Below, one piece after another: positions 1 to 6,165 of a DNA stretch of 10,456 nucleotides. Below the pieces are notes generated by a model. It saw only the letters and a list, made by a program, of their open reading frames with translations, ran no database searches and was not told the DNA's origin. Origin of the DNA: Sanchytrium tribonematis (taxonomy: Eukaryota; Sanchytriomycota; Sanchytriomycetes; Sanchytriales; Sanchytriaceae). The stretch's first letter is position 1, and the number at the start of each line of letters is the position of its first letter. The stretch covers positions 1 through 10,456 of the forward strand of contig JADGIG010000297.1 in the NCBI GenBank assembly GCA_018985235.1. Direction: 5' to 3'. A program made the translations under genes and the position numbers.

Positions 1-106
1 TAATTGGGAATTTACAAATGGAAAATTGAAGGATTTTGGATTGAGTGGCGATGATGTATTTGCAATCAATGCAGACAATAAGGGATATGTGGCACATTTG
101 CAATAA
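1..106 (+). CDS. 3' end of a beta-propeller (tectonin-like) repeat protein, left copy, partial
   Basis: Only the last 34 codons and the TAA stop are in the window; base 1 is the third base of a codon. The residues run from NWEFTNGKLKDF to GYVAHLQ, with the W...L..GLSGDDVFAIN pattern of a tectonin/RCC1-like propeller blade. The same C-terminus is encoded, inverted, at the right edge (complement of 10101-10205), with one synonymous difference (AAT against AAC at position 79). The stop codon sits inside AATAAA at 102-107. The propeller call is inferred from the repeats visible in the longer right copy. The substrate and role are unknown. Confidence 0.55.
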   Translation, partial: NWEFTNGKLKDFGLSGDDVFAINADNKGYVAHLQ

Positions 107-109
107 ATA
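2..109 (+). repeat. Left arm of a 108-bp inverted repeat (gene 3' end)
   Basis: Positions 2-109 match the reverse complement of 10098-10205 at 107 of 108 bases. The match covers the last 34 codons, the stop and three bases beyond, then breaks sharply. A shorter similarity resumes after a small gap: CGTGATTTTA at 121-130 against CGGTGATTTTA in the right copy. It continues off the left edge, so its full length is unknown; base 1 already differs. Confidence 0.95.
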
Positions 110-161
110 TATTTTCAATTCGTGATTTTACATATTCTCCTCGAGGCGTTCTCCTTGAAAA
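98..161 (+). promoter_or_regulatory. Short spacer: propeller-gene 3' UTR and TGS1 promoter
   Basis: The spacer after the left gene is 55 bp. AATAAA at 102-107 overlaps that gene's stop. The 9-mer ATTCTCCTC at 134-142 recurs at 2241-2249, in the divergent promoter between the FAD synthetase and uL11 genes. No clear TATA box is visible. The regulatory role is inferred from position and from the shared word. Confidence 0.3.
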
Positions 162-878
162 ATGATTTTTGGAAGCAAATTTTCTGATAAAATAGACACC
201 GATCTAGATATCACCACAGTAAGTAATGAGATTGAACTATCACGTGAATTAAGATCTTACTGGGTTAAAAGGAATGAATATTTTCCCAATTTTGATGAAA
301 TGGGATATTTAACAGATGAAGAAGGATTATACTCAATCACGCCCTATAAAGCAGCCAACACCATAGCCAGTAGATTTAAGTCATACCAAACAGTCGTCGA
401 TGCTTTTTGTGGCATAGGCGGCAACACAATTGCATTTGCAAAATTGGAAAATATCAAAAAAGTCATTGCAATTGAAATAGATCCCACTAGAATAGAAATC
501 GCCAAATATAATGCCAAAGTAGCAGGAGTGTATGATAAAATACAATTTATATGTGGTGATGCATTACTAGAAATCCCTAAATTATCCATTGATGCTGCAT
601 TTGCAATCTTTTGCAGTCCCGCTTGGAATTTCGAACATTATAAGAAAAATACAGAAGTCTACTCACTCAATGATACAACACCAAATTCATTTGAAGTATT
701 TGCAATCTGCAAGTCCAAAACACCCAATATTGCACTCATGTTGCCTCGTCACACGGAATTAAAAGATTTGCAGTCCTTTCAAGAAATATTTGAAATTCAA
801 CATTTTAAACGAAAACAAACCAAGTCTGTCCAATTTGTATGTGTCTATTATGGTAAATTGATCAAATATATTCAATAA
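162..878 (+). CDS. TGS1: Trimethylguanosine synthase (RNA cap hypermethylase)
   Basis: This is a 238-residue class I SAM-dependent methyltransferase of the TGS1 family, which converts the m7G caps of snRNAs and snoRNAs to 2,2,7-trimethylguanosine, normally in nucleus or nucleolus. The N-terminal helical part (RSYWVKRNEYFPNFDE, then EGLYSITPYKAA, residues 31-65) matches the family. The SAM-binding motif VVDAFCGIGGNTIAFA spans 78-93, followed by the acidic EIDP (105-108) and CGD (131-133). The usual SPPWGGPxY catalytic loop reads CSPAWNFEHY (151-160). The tryptophan that stacks on m7G is kept, but the second proline and the GGP are lost. Only the core domain is present, as in other compact eukaryotes. 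The stop lies within AATAAA. The gene converges on the proline-rich protein with 19 bp between stops, so the two 3' UTRs must overlap. Confidence 0.85.
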   Translation: MIFGSKFSDKIDTDLDITTVSNEIELSRELRSYWVKRNEYFPNFDEMGYLTDEEGLYSITPYKAANTIASRFKSYQTVVDAFCGIGGNTIAFAKLENIKKVIAIEIDPTRIEIAKYNAKVAGVYDKIQFICGDALLEIPKLSIDAAFAIFCSPAWNFEHYKKNTEVYSLNDTTPNSFEVFAICKSKTPNIALMLPRHTELKDLQSFQEIFEIQHFKRKQTKSVQFVCVYYGKLIKYIQ

Positions 879-900
879 ATACAAATTTTATTTGAATTTA
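876..900. terminator. Overlapping convergent poly(A) signals of TGS1 and the proline-rich gene
   Basis: CAATAAAT at 873-880 carries the TGS1 stop codon and its poly(A) hexamer together. On the other strand AATAAA lies at 885-890 (seen as TTTATT), eight bases past the stop of the proline-rich gene. The 19 bp between stops must serve as 3' UTR for both transcripts, so the mRNAs overlap antisense at their ends. Confidence 0.55.
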
Positions 901-1455
901 AACTGAGCTACTGTTTGAAACAGATATGGAATGCAAATCAGTATATGTCAATCTGCCTTCTAGTTTGTTGAGTTGCTCGGGAGTGAATCCATATTCGGAA
1001 TCAGATGAGAATCTATGTGATTTTTTTGCAATTTTTGATTTTTGATTTTTCTTTGAAATAACATACGCTACACCTATTAAAGCAACTACGCCACAACTAA
1101 CGCCACCAATAATGTAGCCTGTTTGTGAACTCATAGAATTTGGTGTAGTATTGCTGCTATTGTCACTGTCATCTGTAGAACTCTCTGAATTTGAAGAATT
1201 TGGATCTGGATGGCAATTTGCAGGAATAGATGGTCCGTGTATTGGTTTTCCATTCGAATCAAGATCAGCTGCAGTAGGAGGAGGAGGTCTTTGTGGAGGT
1301 CCATCACATACATATCCAGGTGGCAAAGGTGGTCCAGGAGGTCTACCGTGTCCAGGAGGTCCTCCCAAAGGTGGCATATTGGGTAGAATGATGACGGTAG
1401 GTAAGGAAAAGAGAGGTTTGGAAGCATTCTGCGCAAAAATAACTGGCAGCATCAT
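898..1455 (-). CDS. Proline-rich single-pass membrane protein, hypothetical
   Basis: I do not recognise a family for these 185 residues. They start with a short hydrophobic stretch (MMLPVIFAQ, then FSLPTVIIL), which may act as a signal sequence. A Pro/Gly-rich segment follows (25-60) with two cysteines (50 and 81), then a Ser/Asn/Thr/Asp-rich stalk (86-112) likely to be glycosylated. There is one clear transmembrane helix at about 113-134 (YIIGGVSCGVVALIGVAYVI). A basic stop-transfer stretch (SKKNQKSKIAKK) and a 50-residue cytoplasmic tail with a Ser-rich end come after it. The layout is that of a type I cell-surface or wall-sensor protein. An in-frame TAA lies two codons upstream of the first ATG, so the start is either 1455 or behind an unseen intron. 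The weak signal peptide makes the N-terminus the least certain part. AATAAA lies eight bases past the stop. Confidence 0.6.
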   Translation of the reverse strand: MMLPVIFAQNASKPLFSLPTVIILPNMPPLGGPPGHGRPPGPPLPPGYVCDGPPQRPPPPTAADLDSNGKPIHGPSIPANCHPDPNSSNSESSTDDSDNSSNTTPNSMSSQTGYIIGGVSCGVVALIGVAYVISKKNQKSKIAKKSHRFSSDSEYGFTPEQLNKLEGRLTYTDLHSISVSNSSSV

Positions 1456-1641
1456 GTTTTACCAATAACTTGGGTCTTCTTTTTTGATAATTCTGGTTAC
1501 GCAACAAGCGTATTTGATTGGACCATTTCTAATTTTATTATTTCAAGGTGTTTGTAATAAAGCTCGATTGGTAGCACAGGCATTAAGCCAAGGGAAGACA
1601 AATTGGGACTGTCAATGACGATGCAAACAAAGATTTTATTT
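1456..1641. other. 186-bp spacer, unexplained
   Basis: This is much longer than most gaps here and holds no convincing gene. On the - strand one reading frame stays open from inside the FAD synthetase gene to a stop at 1497. On the + strand a 48-codon open stretch without a start covers 1471-1617. Neither gives a recognisable protein. It should contain the FAD synthetase 3' UTR, with AATAAA at the stop and again a few bases downstream, and the promoter of the proline-rich gene. Confidence 0.4.
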
Positions 1642-2229
1642 TTATTGGCGCCCAAAGCGTTCTTGCCCGTCCACCAATAATTTGTATGCTGGGATATATT
1701 CACCATTTACAAATAAATTAGGATTCTTCTTTGTTTTAGAGGCATGACCAATGGATGAATAGCCCATATTATACAATTTACAATATTCAATTTCATTTCT
1801 CAACAAATAATTCCAAATATCTGACAAATTCCATTGGAGAATTGGATTCACACGTAATATACCTGGCCATCCGTTGTCTGTCATTTGTACTATTTGCATA
1901 TTAGAGCCGTGTGGATCTGTAAACCGTGTGCCAACGAAACAAGTCTCAAAAGAGTGTACTTTCAAAAATTCTCTTAATCCTACTTTAATTGAGGTACATG
2001 ATAGAGTATAGAGTATCACATTATAATTATCACAACATTTAAATATAAATTCTTCCAGTTCTGGGAAAGTATCTGGTGTTTTGATATACAAAAGAGGTAT
2101 TTTCGATTTAGTGCATTTAGAGATCAAATCTAGTAAGACAGTACAATCTTTACCGCCATTAAATGATAAAATATACTTGGTATGAAGCACAGATTGAATA
2201 ATCTTAATCGCAGAATCTTGCGCATTCAT
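1642..2229 (-). CDS. FAD1: FAD synthetase (FMN adenylyltransferase), PAPS-reductase fold
   Basis: These 195 residues belong to the eukaryotic FAD synthetase family, which joins AMP from ATP to FMN to make FAD. The P-loop of the PP-loop/PAPS-reductase fold is LSFNGGKDCTVLL (21-33). The family-specific GTRFTDPHGSN is at 100-110, RVNPILQW at 126-133, the YSSIG variant of the usual YTSLG at 157-161, and the C-terminal ERFGR at 190-194. It has the single-domain fungal layout without the N-terminal molybdopterin-binding domain of the animal enzyme. It ends directly after the GR motif, as the family often does. The stop lies in AATAAA. It is divergently transcribed from uL11 with only 26 bp between start codons. 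Confidence 0.88.
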   Translation of the reverse strand: MNAQDSAIKIIQSVLHTKYILSFNGGKDCTVLLDLISKCTKSKIPLLYIKTPDTFPELEEFIFKCCDNYNVILYTLSCTSIKVGLREFLKVHSFETCFVGTRFTDPHGSNMQIVQMTDNGWPGILRVNPILQWNLSDIWNYLLRNEIEYCKLYNMGYSSIGHASKTKKNPNLFVNGEYIPAYKLLVDGQERFGRQ

Positions 2230-2255
2230 CTTTCACGGAGATTCTCCTCCAAAAA
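2230..2255. promoter_or_regulatory. 26-bp bidirectional promoter with TTTCACGGAGA motif
   Basis: The whole space between two divergent start codons is 26 bp. It holds TTTCACGGAGA at 2231-2241 followed by ATTCTCCTC at 2241-2249, which form a loose inverted pair (GGAGA/TCTCC). Related words occur upstream of three other genes here: TCCGTGAAA at 2687-2695, TCCACGGAG at 3278-3286 and TTCACGGAGATT at 5869-5880. No TATA box fits. A shared promoter element is inferred from this recurrence. Confidence 0.5.
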
Positions 2256-2684
2256 ATGCAAAGACATTTGTTGACGCTGACCCTTCCAAGTGGCAAATTA
2301 ACAGCTGGTCCACCACTGGGTCCTGCATTTGGACAACGTGGTCTTAAAGCAATTGATTTTACAAAGCAATTTAATGCACAAACAGCTCATTATGTCGATA
2401 AAACACCTTTAAAATGTAATATCGAGGTAGATATCAAGGGTAGACAATTCCAATTTCAAATCAAATCACCTCCAACCTCATATCTAGTCAAGAAATGTAT
2501 TGGATTAGACAAAGGTGGTCAAAAAGGCGAACAAGTTGCTGAAATATCAACTAAAGAGATATATCATGTCGCAGAGACCAAATTAAAAAGTGATCCCACA
2601 TTAAATCTCAAATTTACACATGAAGGACTATGTAGAAGTATCGTTGGATCCTGTAGAGGCATGGGCGTAAAAGTCGTTGAATAA
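2256..2684 (+). CDS. MRPL11: Mitochondrial large-subunit ribosomal protein uL11
   Basis: These 142 residues are a bacterial-type uL11, which binds the GTPase-associated centre of the large rRNA. The N-terminal domain shows PSGKLTAGPPLGPAFGQRG (11-29), then FTKQFNAQTA (35-44) and the SPPTSYLVKK motif (71-80). The C-terminal rRNA-binding domain ends GSCRGMGVKVVE (131-142). The bacterial-like sequence in a eukaryotic context points to the mitochondrial ribosome, so the organism appears to keep mitochondrial translation. No cleavable presequence is evident, since the homology begins almost at residue 1. The stop is in AATAAA and CHMP1 starts 23 bp later on the same strand. Confidence 0.9.
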   Translation: MQRHLLTLTLPSGKLTAGPPLGPAFGQRGLKAIDFTKQFNAQTAHYVDKTPLKCNIEVDIKGRQFQFQIKSPPTSYLVKKCIGLDKGGQKGEQVAEISTKEIYHVAETKLKSDPTLNLKFTHEGLCRSIVGSCRGMGVKVVE

Positions 2685-2686
2685 AT

Positions 2687-2695
2687 TCCGTGAAA
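2687..2695 (-). promoter_or_regulatory. TTTCACGGA motif copy upstream of CHMP1
   Basis: TCCGTGAAA on the + strand is the reverse complement of TTTCACGGA, the same word as in the 2230-2255 promoter. It lies 12 bases before the CHMP1 start codon, inside a 23-bp gap. The role is inferred from recurrence only. Confidence 0.4.
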
Positions 2696-2707
2696 CATTA
2701 ATTTTAA

Positions 2708-3259
2708 ATGGAAAATTCTCTATTTCAATTAAAACTAAGTGCAAAACAACTCGTCAAGGCCAGTAAGAAATGCGAAAAAGAAGAGAAACAAGAGAAATTA
2801 AAAGCTAAAAAAGCCATCCAACAAGGTAATAATGATGGTGCTCGTTTATACGCAGCCAATGCCATAAGAAAGAAAACAGAGGCACTTAATCTACTCAAAT
2901 TATCCAGCCGTGTAGATGCCATGGCAAGTCGTGTTCAAACTGCTATTACCATGAAACAAACGACTCAAAATTTACAAGTTATTTGCAGAGATATGGATAG
3001 AGCACTCGGAAAGATGGATTTAAATACCATGACCATGTTAATGGACAGATTTGAACATCAAAATGAACAAATTGATATCACAACCAACGTCATGGAAGAT
3101 TCCATCAACACAAAAACACCAAATGAATTGGCTCAAGTCGATGAATTATTGCAACAAATAGCTGATGAAGCAGGTTTAGAAATAAAAATGAACCCAGTTA
3201 AGAATGAAGAACCAGCAGCAATTGATTTAGAACAACGATTAGCCAAATTAAGACAATAA
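2708..3259 (+). CDS. DID2: ESCRT-III accessory subunit CHMP1/Did2 (Vps46)
   Basis: These 183 residues form a CHMP1-type Snf7-family protein, which recruits and regulates the Vps4 ATPase during multivesicular-body sorting and other membrane scission. The basic N-terminal helix region (QLKLSAKQLVKASKKCEKEE, 7-26) and the long basic helix (KQEKLKAKKAIQQGNNDGARLYAANAIRKK, given here only as the span 27-57) are typical. VDAMASRVQTA (69-79) and the acidic helical C-terminal half follow. The last residues DLEQRLAKLRQ form a MIT-interacting motif of type 1, the Vps4 docking site. Length and all parts are as expected for the family. The stop is within AATAAA. Confidence 0.9.
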   Translation: MENSLFQLKLSAKQLVKASKKCEKEEKQEKLKAKKAIQQGNNDGARLYAANAIRKKTEALNLLKLSSRVDAMASRVQTAITMKQTTQNLQVICRDMDRALGKMDLNTMTMLMDRFEHQNEQIDITTNVMEDSINTKTPNELAQVDELLQQIADEAGLEIKMNPVKNEEPAAIDLEQRLAKLRQ

Positions 3260-3277
3260 ATTTGTAATTTTCTGAAA

Positions 3278-3286
3278 TCCACGGAG
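3278..3286 (+). promoter_or_regulatory. CCACGGAG motif copy upstream of the TMEM70-like gene
   Basis: TCCACGGAG lies five bases before the start codon at 3292, in a 32-bp gap between two same-strand genes. It shares the ACGGAG core with the elements at 2231 and 5869. The role is inferred. Confidence 0.4.
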
Positions 3287-3291
3287 CACAC

Positions 3292-3723
3292 ATGTCTGTT
3301 CAATTGCCATTTGCAAATGCTGTCAAATTACTCAAACGCGTCTCATTAATCTCATGTATCTCATCTATTGGTGCATTAGGCATCGTATCCAGTGAAATAT
3401 TCCCATCAAAAGTCCCCAAAAATGTCCAATTAGCTGTCATGTCCACTGCTGCATTTATGGGTACTACTAGCACATTATTACTTCATTATTGTCTACGTGG
3501 CTATGTATTACGAATACAAAACCATCAGAATCAAATTAAATTGACCACAATGAGATTATTTAAAGAACAATCTCATATTTTTGATAAAACTCATTTAGAA
3601 ATAAAACCAGAATTAATGAGTAATGTGCATGTGAAATCAAATTACAGAAACAATAGCAAATTAAATGATTTTTATGTATCTGAGAAATCATTAGATTTGT
3701 TGAAATTGAATCAAGAACAATAA
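3292..3723 (+). CDS. TMEM70-family mitochondrial membrane protein
   Basis: These 143 residues have two hydrophobic segments, about 16-33 and 48-66, joined by a short loop. They continue with the diagnostic LLLHYCLRGYVLRIQ (62-76), followed by a segment ending FKEQSHIFDKTHLEIKPE. In the TMEM70 family (TMEM70, TMEM186, TMEM223) the same order is seen: hairpin, LLH...KGYV.RLY, then a short matrix domain with a 'F...D..IP' end. These proteins assist assembly of ATP synthase or complex I in the inner membrane. Which member this is cannot be told. The Lys/Arg-containing N-terminus could be a short targeting signal. It sits beside mitochondrial uL11 and CHMP1 on one strand; that proximity is compaction rather than proof of shared function. 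The stop is in AATAAA, followed by a second AATAAA. Confidence 0.65.
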   Translation: MSVQLPFANAVKLLKRVSLISCISSIGALGIVSSEIFPSKVPKNVQLAVMSTAAFMGTTSTLLLHYCLRGYVLRIQNHQNQIKLTTMRLFKEQSHIFDKTHLEIKPELMSNVHVKSNYRNNSKLNDFYVSEKSLDLLKLNQEQ

Positions 3724-3757
3724 AATAAAATTGGTATTTTATTTGGGTATTTCTAAA

Positions 3758-4430
3758 TTATCTCACGAAAACTGCGCGTCCATCAAATGCTCTATAACCC
3801 TCATATTTTTGGCGTCCGAGTGTTAACTTGTGTTGATTAAAAAGATGTCTCATTCCCTTATAAATTTCAACGTTTTGTTTCTTGGTATTGTGTTCATTTA
3901 ATTCTCGGTCCTTTTTGGTCTCAGAGATTTCTATTCTCTTGTCTACTTTAAGCTCATTTTTGAGTCCAATCGAATCCGATTGGTGTCGAGTAACAATTTC
4001 CTCCATAACTTTTCTTGATATCATTGCAGTTGTTGCTTCATTCTTTAATATTTGCATTGCGTTAATGACTTTTTTCGTGATTACCCAATCTCGAGGACCT
4101 GGTCGAATTGCTGCAACATAATCTGTAATCGCCTTTTCTCTTTCCACTTCTTCAATTGTTGCAACTAATGAACTATCTGGTATTTGGTTAATGTGGGTAA
4201 GCATTGCTTCATGAGCGAAATTAATGAATTTAACATATTCCGGGTCGCCAATAAGTCCCTCACTTGCAAATTGAATCAATTTATCTATCCGTTGAATCTT
4301 TTCTTGAATATCCTGATCCGTTGGACCTTCAAATGGGGGTGGCTCCAATAATCCATTTTTATTAGGTAAGACTCGTGCGTATATTAGTACTTGAAAAATC
4401 CAAATCATGTGTAATTGAAGGACCTAACAT
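3758..4430 (-). CDS. Unrecognised helical protein, two exons joined across a 19-nt intron
   Basis: I propose a start at 4430 reading MLGPSITHDLDFS, exon 1 to 4391, an intron at 4390-4372, and exon 2 from 4371 to the stop, giving 217 residues. Exon 1 in its own frame hits TAA TAA just past the intron. The unspliced reading from an ATG at 4408 gives an odd hydrophobic N-terminus (MIWIFQVLIY). Splicing yields MLGPSITHDLDFSILPNKNG continuing into GLLEPPPFEGP, a plausible soluble start, and a TGA lies upstream in frame. The rest is mostly helical and charged: IQEKIQRIDKLIQFASEGL, then RPGPRDWVITKK, then a Lys/Glu-rich stretch likely to be coiled coil, ending GRQKYEGYRAFDGRAVFVR. I cannot name a family. 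It converges on the TMEM70-like gene, with AATAAA about 18 bases past its stop inside the 34-bp gap. Confidence 0.6.
4372..4390 (-). other. Predicted 19-nt GT-AG intron (phase 1)
   Basis: On the coding strand the sequence is GTACTAATATACGCACGAG. It begins GTA, carries ACTAAT, which resembles a branch-point box, and ends AG. Removing it joins the MLGPSITHDLDFS frame to the LPNKNGLLEPPP frame with codon A|TC. Without removal the first frame ends at two TAA codons eight bases downstream. A one-base sequencing insertion would give almost the same protein, so transcript data are needed. Confidence 0.62.
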
Positions 4431-4502
4431 TGTTTTGTTTCAATCACAGGAATCTCAGATCTATGGTAGACAAAACAAGACGATTTAATTGGTACCAGTC
4501 AT

Positions 4503-5291
4503 TTATTCGTTATCCAATTCAACAGACTGTAAAACATGATGATCAAATTCCATATCATATTCTTCTTTTTTAATATTTTGAATATATTTTAGAAAATCTA
4601 CTTTTTTATCAATGACAACCGTGCCAATCACCAAACACAATGTAAATAAGACCCAAGCAACACCCCATTCTAAAATAGATTCACCATAAAAGAATAAATA
4701 AAGACCAGGGATTGACGTACTCAGTAAAATGACTTTTGTTTTCACCATGGCTTCTACTAAATCTTTGGCTTGTAGCATATTATCTAGATCATATCCAATG
4801 GTATGCAGCATGCGATTGACGTGTCTAGTGTAATTTATTTCCAAGCAAATCTCACTGATAAAGACTAAAGGGAGATTCAAAATTAGTAAACTTAGAGCCA
4901 TTTCCAAACTAATAAACAATGACATGAGAAATAAACCTAAAATCACACCTTCTACACAACATAATGCATTGCTTGTTCTTTCTGATCCTACAAATCTCCA
5001 AGAATAAAAGAATTGTAAAATAAACAAGGCTACTGTGATATTTAACACAAATAACACCACTAACAAGATATAAATAGCCAATTCATACCCGTAATAACCA
5101 TGCGGCATGAAGATCAAGTAACTTAGAATAAAACTGAGCACAGTAATCAACATATAACAGAATATTCCTAAATTGATGAATATGGTATTACTTGATTTTT
5201 GATAAGTGAATTTGAGTAGCCAGATAGATGCTAATCCACATATTAAATTAATTAAAAAGAAACTTGCTCGATAAAATATAAAAAAATCCAT
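4503..5291 (-). CDS. Seven-helix integral membrane protein, hypothetical
   Basis: The first ATG of this frame is at 5291 and gives 262 residues; the frame stays open upstream but without an ATG. I count seven hydrophobic segments at about 7-27, 37-61, 71-96, 109-129, 131-151, 187-202 and 209-227. A polar loop (152-186, with NYTRHVNRMLHTIGYDLDN) lies between helices 5 and 6, and an acidic, charged tail of about 35 residues follows helix 7. No signature of a known transporter or receptor family is visible to me. By number of helices it could be a receptor-like or scaffold membrane protein, but this is only topology. The stop is in AATAAA. The following gene on this strand starts 72 bp downstream. 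Confidence 0.6.
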   Translation of the reverse strand: MDFFIFYRASFFLINLICGLASIWLLKFTYQKSSNTIFINLGIFCYMLITVLSFILSYLIFMPHGYYGYELAIYILLVVLFVLNITVALFILQFFYSWRFVGSERTSNALCCVEGVILGLFLMSLFISLEMALSLLILNLPLVFISEICLEINYTRHVNRMLHTIGYDLDNMLQAKDLVEAMVKTKVILLSTSIPGLYLFFYGESILEWGVAWVLFTLCLVIGTVVIDKKVDFLKYIQNIKKEEYDMEFDHHVLQSVELDNE

Positions 5292-5347
5292 TTGTTTGAG
5301 ATGGTGACGTCGTCCTTTTTTAGTAGGAAGCACTAGATTTCTCTAAA

Positions 5348-5851
5348 TTATTTGAATTTGTGTTTATTAATTTCATGTTCGGCTATTAATTTATGGGCAC
5401 ATAATTGGATATTTGCTGCAGAGGACACCAATTCATCCAATGAATAGCAAAAATCATTTAATTGCTCCAGTAGATCTCTACTTTCAGGAATTCCAATCAA
5501 TTCACATTTCATCACGATGCTTTCAGCTATATCTACACAATCCTGCTTGAATAATTGAATATTATTGGCTTTAATTTCTTTAAAATCCAACATTCTTTCT
5601 AATCCCTTTACCAAATCATTTATATCCAATTGCTGCATTTGTTCAATGGTGGGGCATGGTGGCGTCTTTCTTTTATTCGCTAACCGTGCCAAATTCTCCA
5701 ATTTTTCATCATTATATTTCTTGCTTCCTACATTTAAAATATGGTCCACTTTTAATTTCAATGCAAACATACCCTCTACTATTTTAGATTCTATATGGTC
5801 GAAACATACTAAATTATCTGTTAATGCGTGAATGCGTTCTATAAAACTCAT
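5348..5851 (-). CDS. Helical cytoplasmic protein, hypothetical (weak resemblance to dynactin p24)
   Basis: These 167 residues are predicted to be almost all helix, with heptad-like spacing of Leu/Ile in 1-60 and 80-167. A short basic proline segment (KRKTPPCPTIEQM, 60-72) separates the two parts. No signal peptide or membrane segment is seen. The N-terminal helix with SKIVEGMFALKLKVDHIL recalls the KVADGL... helix of the dynactin subunit p24 (DCTN3), and the two-part coiled-coil layout and length are similar. This is a weak, by-eye resemblance and other small coiled-coil complex subunits fit equally well. The TTCACGGAGATT promoter word lies 17 bp upstream of the start. The stop TAA here is not followed by AATAAA. 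Confidence 0.55.
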   Translation of the reverse strand: MSFIERIHALTDNLVCFDHIESKIVEGMFALKLKVDHILNVGSKKYNDEKLENLARLANKRKTPPCPTIEQMQQLDINDLVKGLERMLDFKEIKANNIQLFKQDCVDIAESIVMKCELIGIPESRDLLEQLNDFCYSLDELVSSAANIQLCAHKLIAEHEINKHKFK

Positions 5852-5898
5852 TCAAAAAAGAAAGAGAATTCACGGAGATTGCAAGAAAATTTGAAATT
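5852..5898 (-). promoter_or_regulatory. 47-bp spacer with CACGGAG promoter word
   Basis: TTCACGGAGATT at 5869-5880 repeats 11 of 12 bases of the element at 2232-2243. Read on the coding strand it is AATCTCCGTGAA, followed by a pyrimidine-rich run up to the start codon at 5851. The same gap must hold the 3' UTR of the gene ending at 5899. Confidence 0.45.
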
Positions 5899-6165
5899 TT
5901 ATTCATTTTTATCAATGGTCATATAATTGAGTGCTGGTACTTGGAATGCGCTGGTATCTATTGTAATATTCTCTGTTATCTCTTCTATATCTCCCCAATC
6001 CATAATTTCATCAGTTTCCCATTTCATCGTTGCTGGATTATATTTTGGACCAGAAGTGGTTGATTTATTGAGAGATTGACTAATTGAATGCACAAATGAA
6101 TTAAATTCTTCTTCTATTTGTTTTAATGAGTTCTCAATTGACTCAATTTCATTGATTTCGCTCAT
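5899..6165 (-). CDS. Small acidic protein, hypothetical
   Basis: These 88 residues begin with an acidic helix that looks like a coiled coil (EINEIESIENSLKQIEEEFN, 3-22, then SFVHSISQSLNKS). The C-terminal half is acidic, with KYNPATMKWETDEIMDWGDI. No membrane segment is present. I do not recognise the family; small subunits of multi-protein complexes such as Mediator or kinetochore assemblies have this look, but nothing here is diagnostic. Support for it being a gene comes from its stop in AATAAA, the fit with its neighbours' spacing and orientation, and the non-random composition. The palindrome TTCGCGAA lies upstream at 6185-6192. Confidence 0.5.
   Translation of the reverse strand: MSEINEIESIENSLKQIEEEFNSFVHSISQSLNKSTTSGPKYNPATMKWETDEIMDWGDIEEITENITIDTSAFQVPALNYMTIDKNE

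Noticed and set aside
344-589. Minus-strand open frames inside TGS1 and the many short frames inside CHMP1, RRM, LRR and the right-edge gene
   Set aside because: They lie wholly inside well-supported genes and show no domain features.
1151-1468. Glycine-rich 105-residue reading frame on the + strand opposite the proline-rich protein
   Set aside because: It is the complement of the Pro codons (GGN/CCN) and lacks a domain; the minus-strand frame is longer and has a clear membrane helix and stop-transfer signal.
1550-1629. tRNA-like segment (GTTTGTA/TGCAAAC stem with GATTGGTAGC)
   Set aside because: There is no T arm or B box, the D arm does not pair, and it is 80 nt long without a valid anticodon arm.
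1497-1706. A C-terminal extension of FAD synthetase by +1 reading past CAA-TAA
   Set aside because: The protein already ends at the family's usual GR motif, the extra 46 residues resemble nothing, and the TAA lies in AATAAA like true stops here.
4391-4408. ATG at 4408 as the start of the 4430-3758 gene (MIWIFQVLIY...)
   Set aside because: It needs an isolated hydrophobic start unlike the rest, while the ATG at 4430 plus a 19-nt intron gives a continuous soluble N-terminus with a TGA upstream in frame. It stays a fallback if splicing is disproved.
5292-5333. Earlier start of the seven-helix protein at GTG 5333
   Set aside because: No ATG exists there; eukaryotic nuclear genes rarely start at GTG, and the ATG at 5291 begins just before helix 1.
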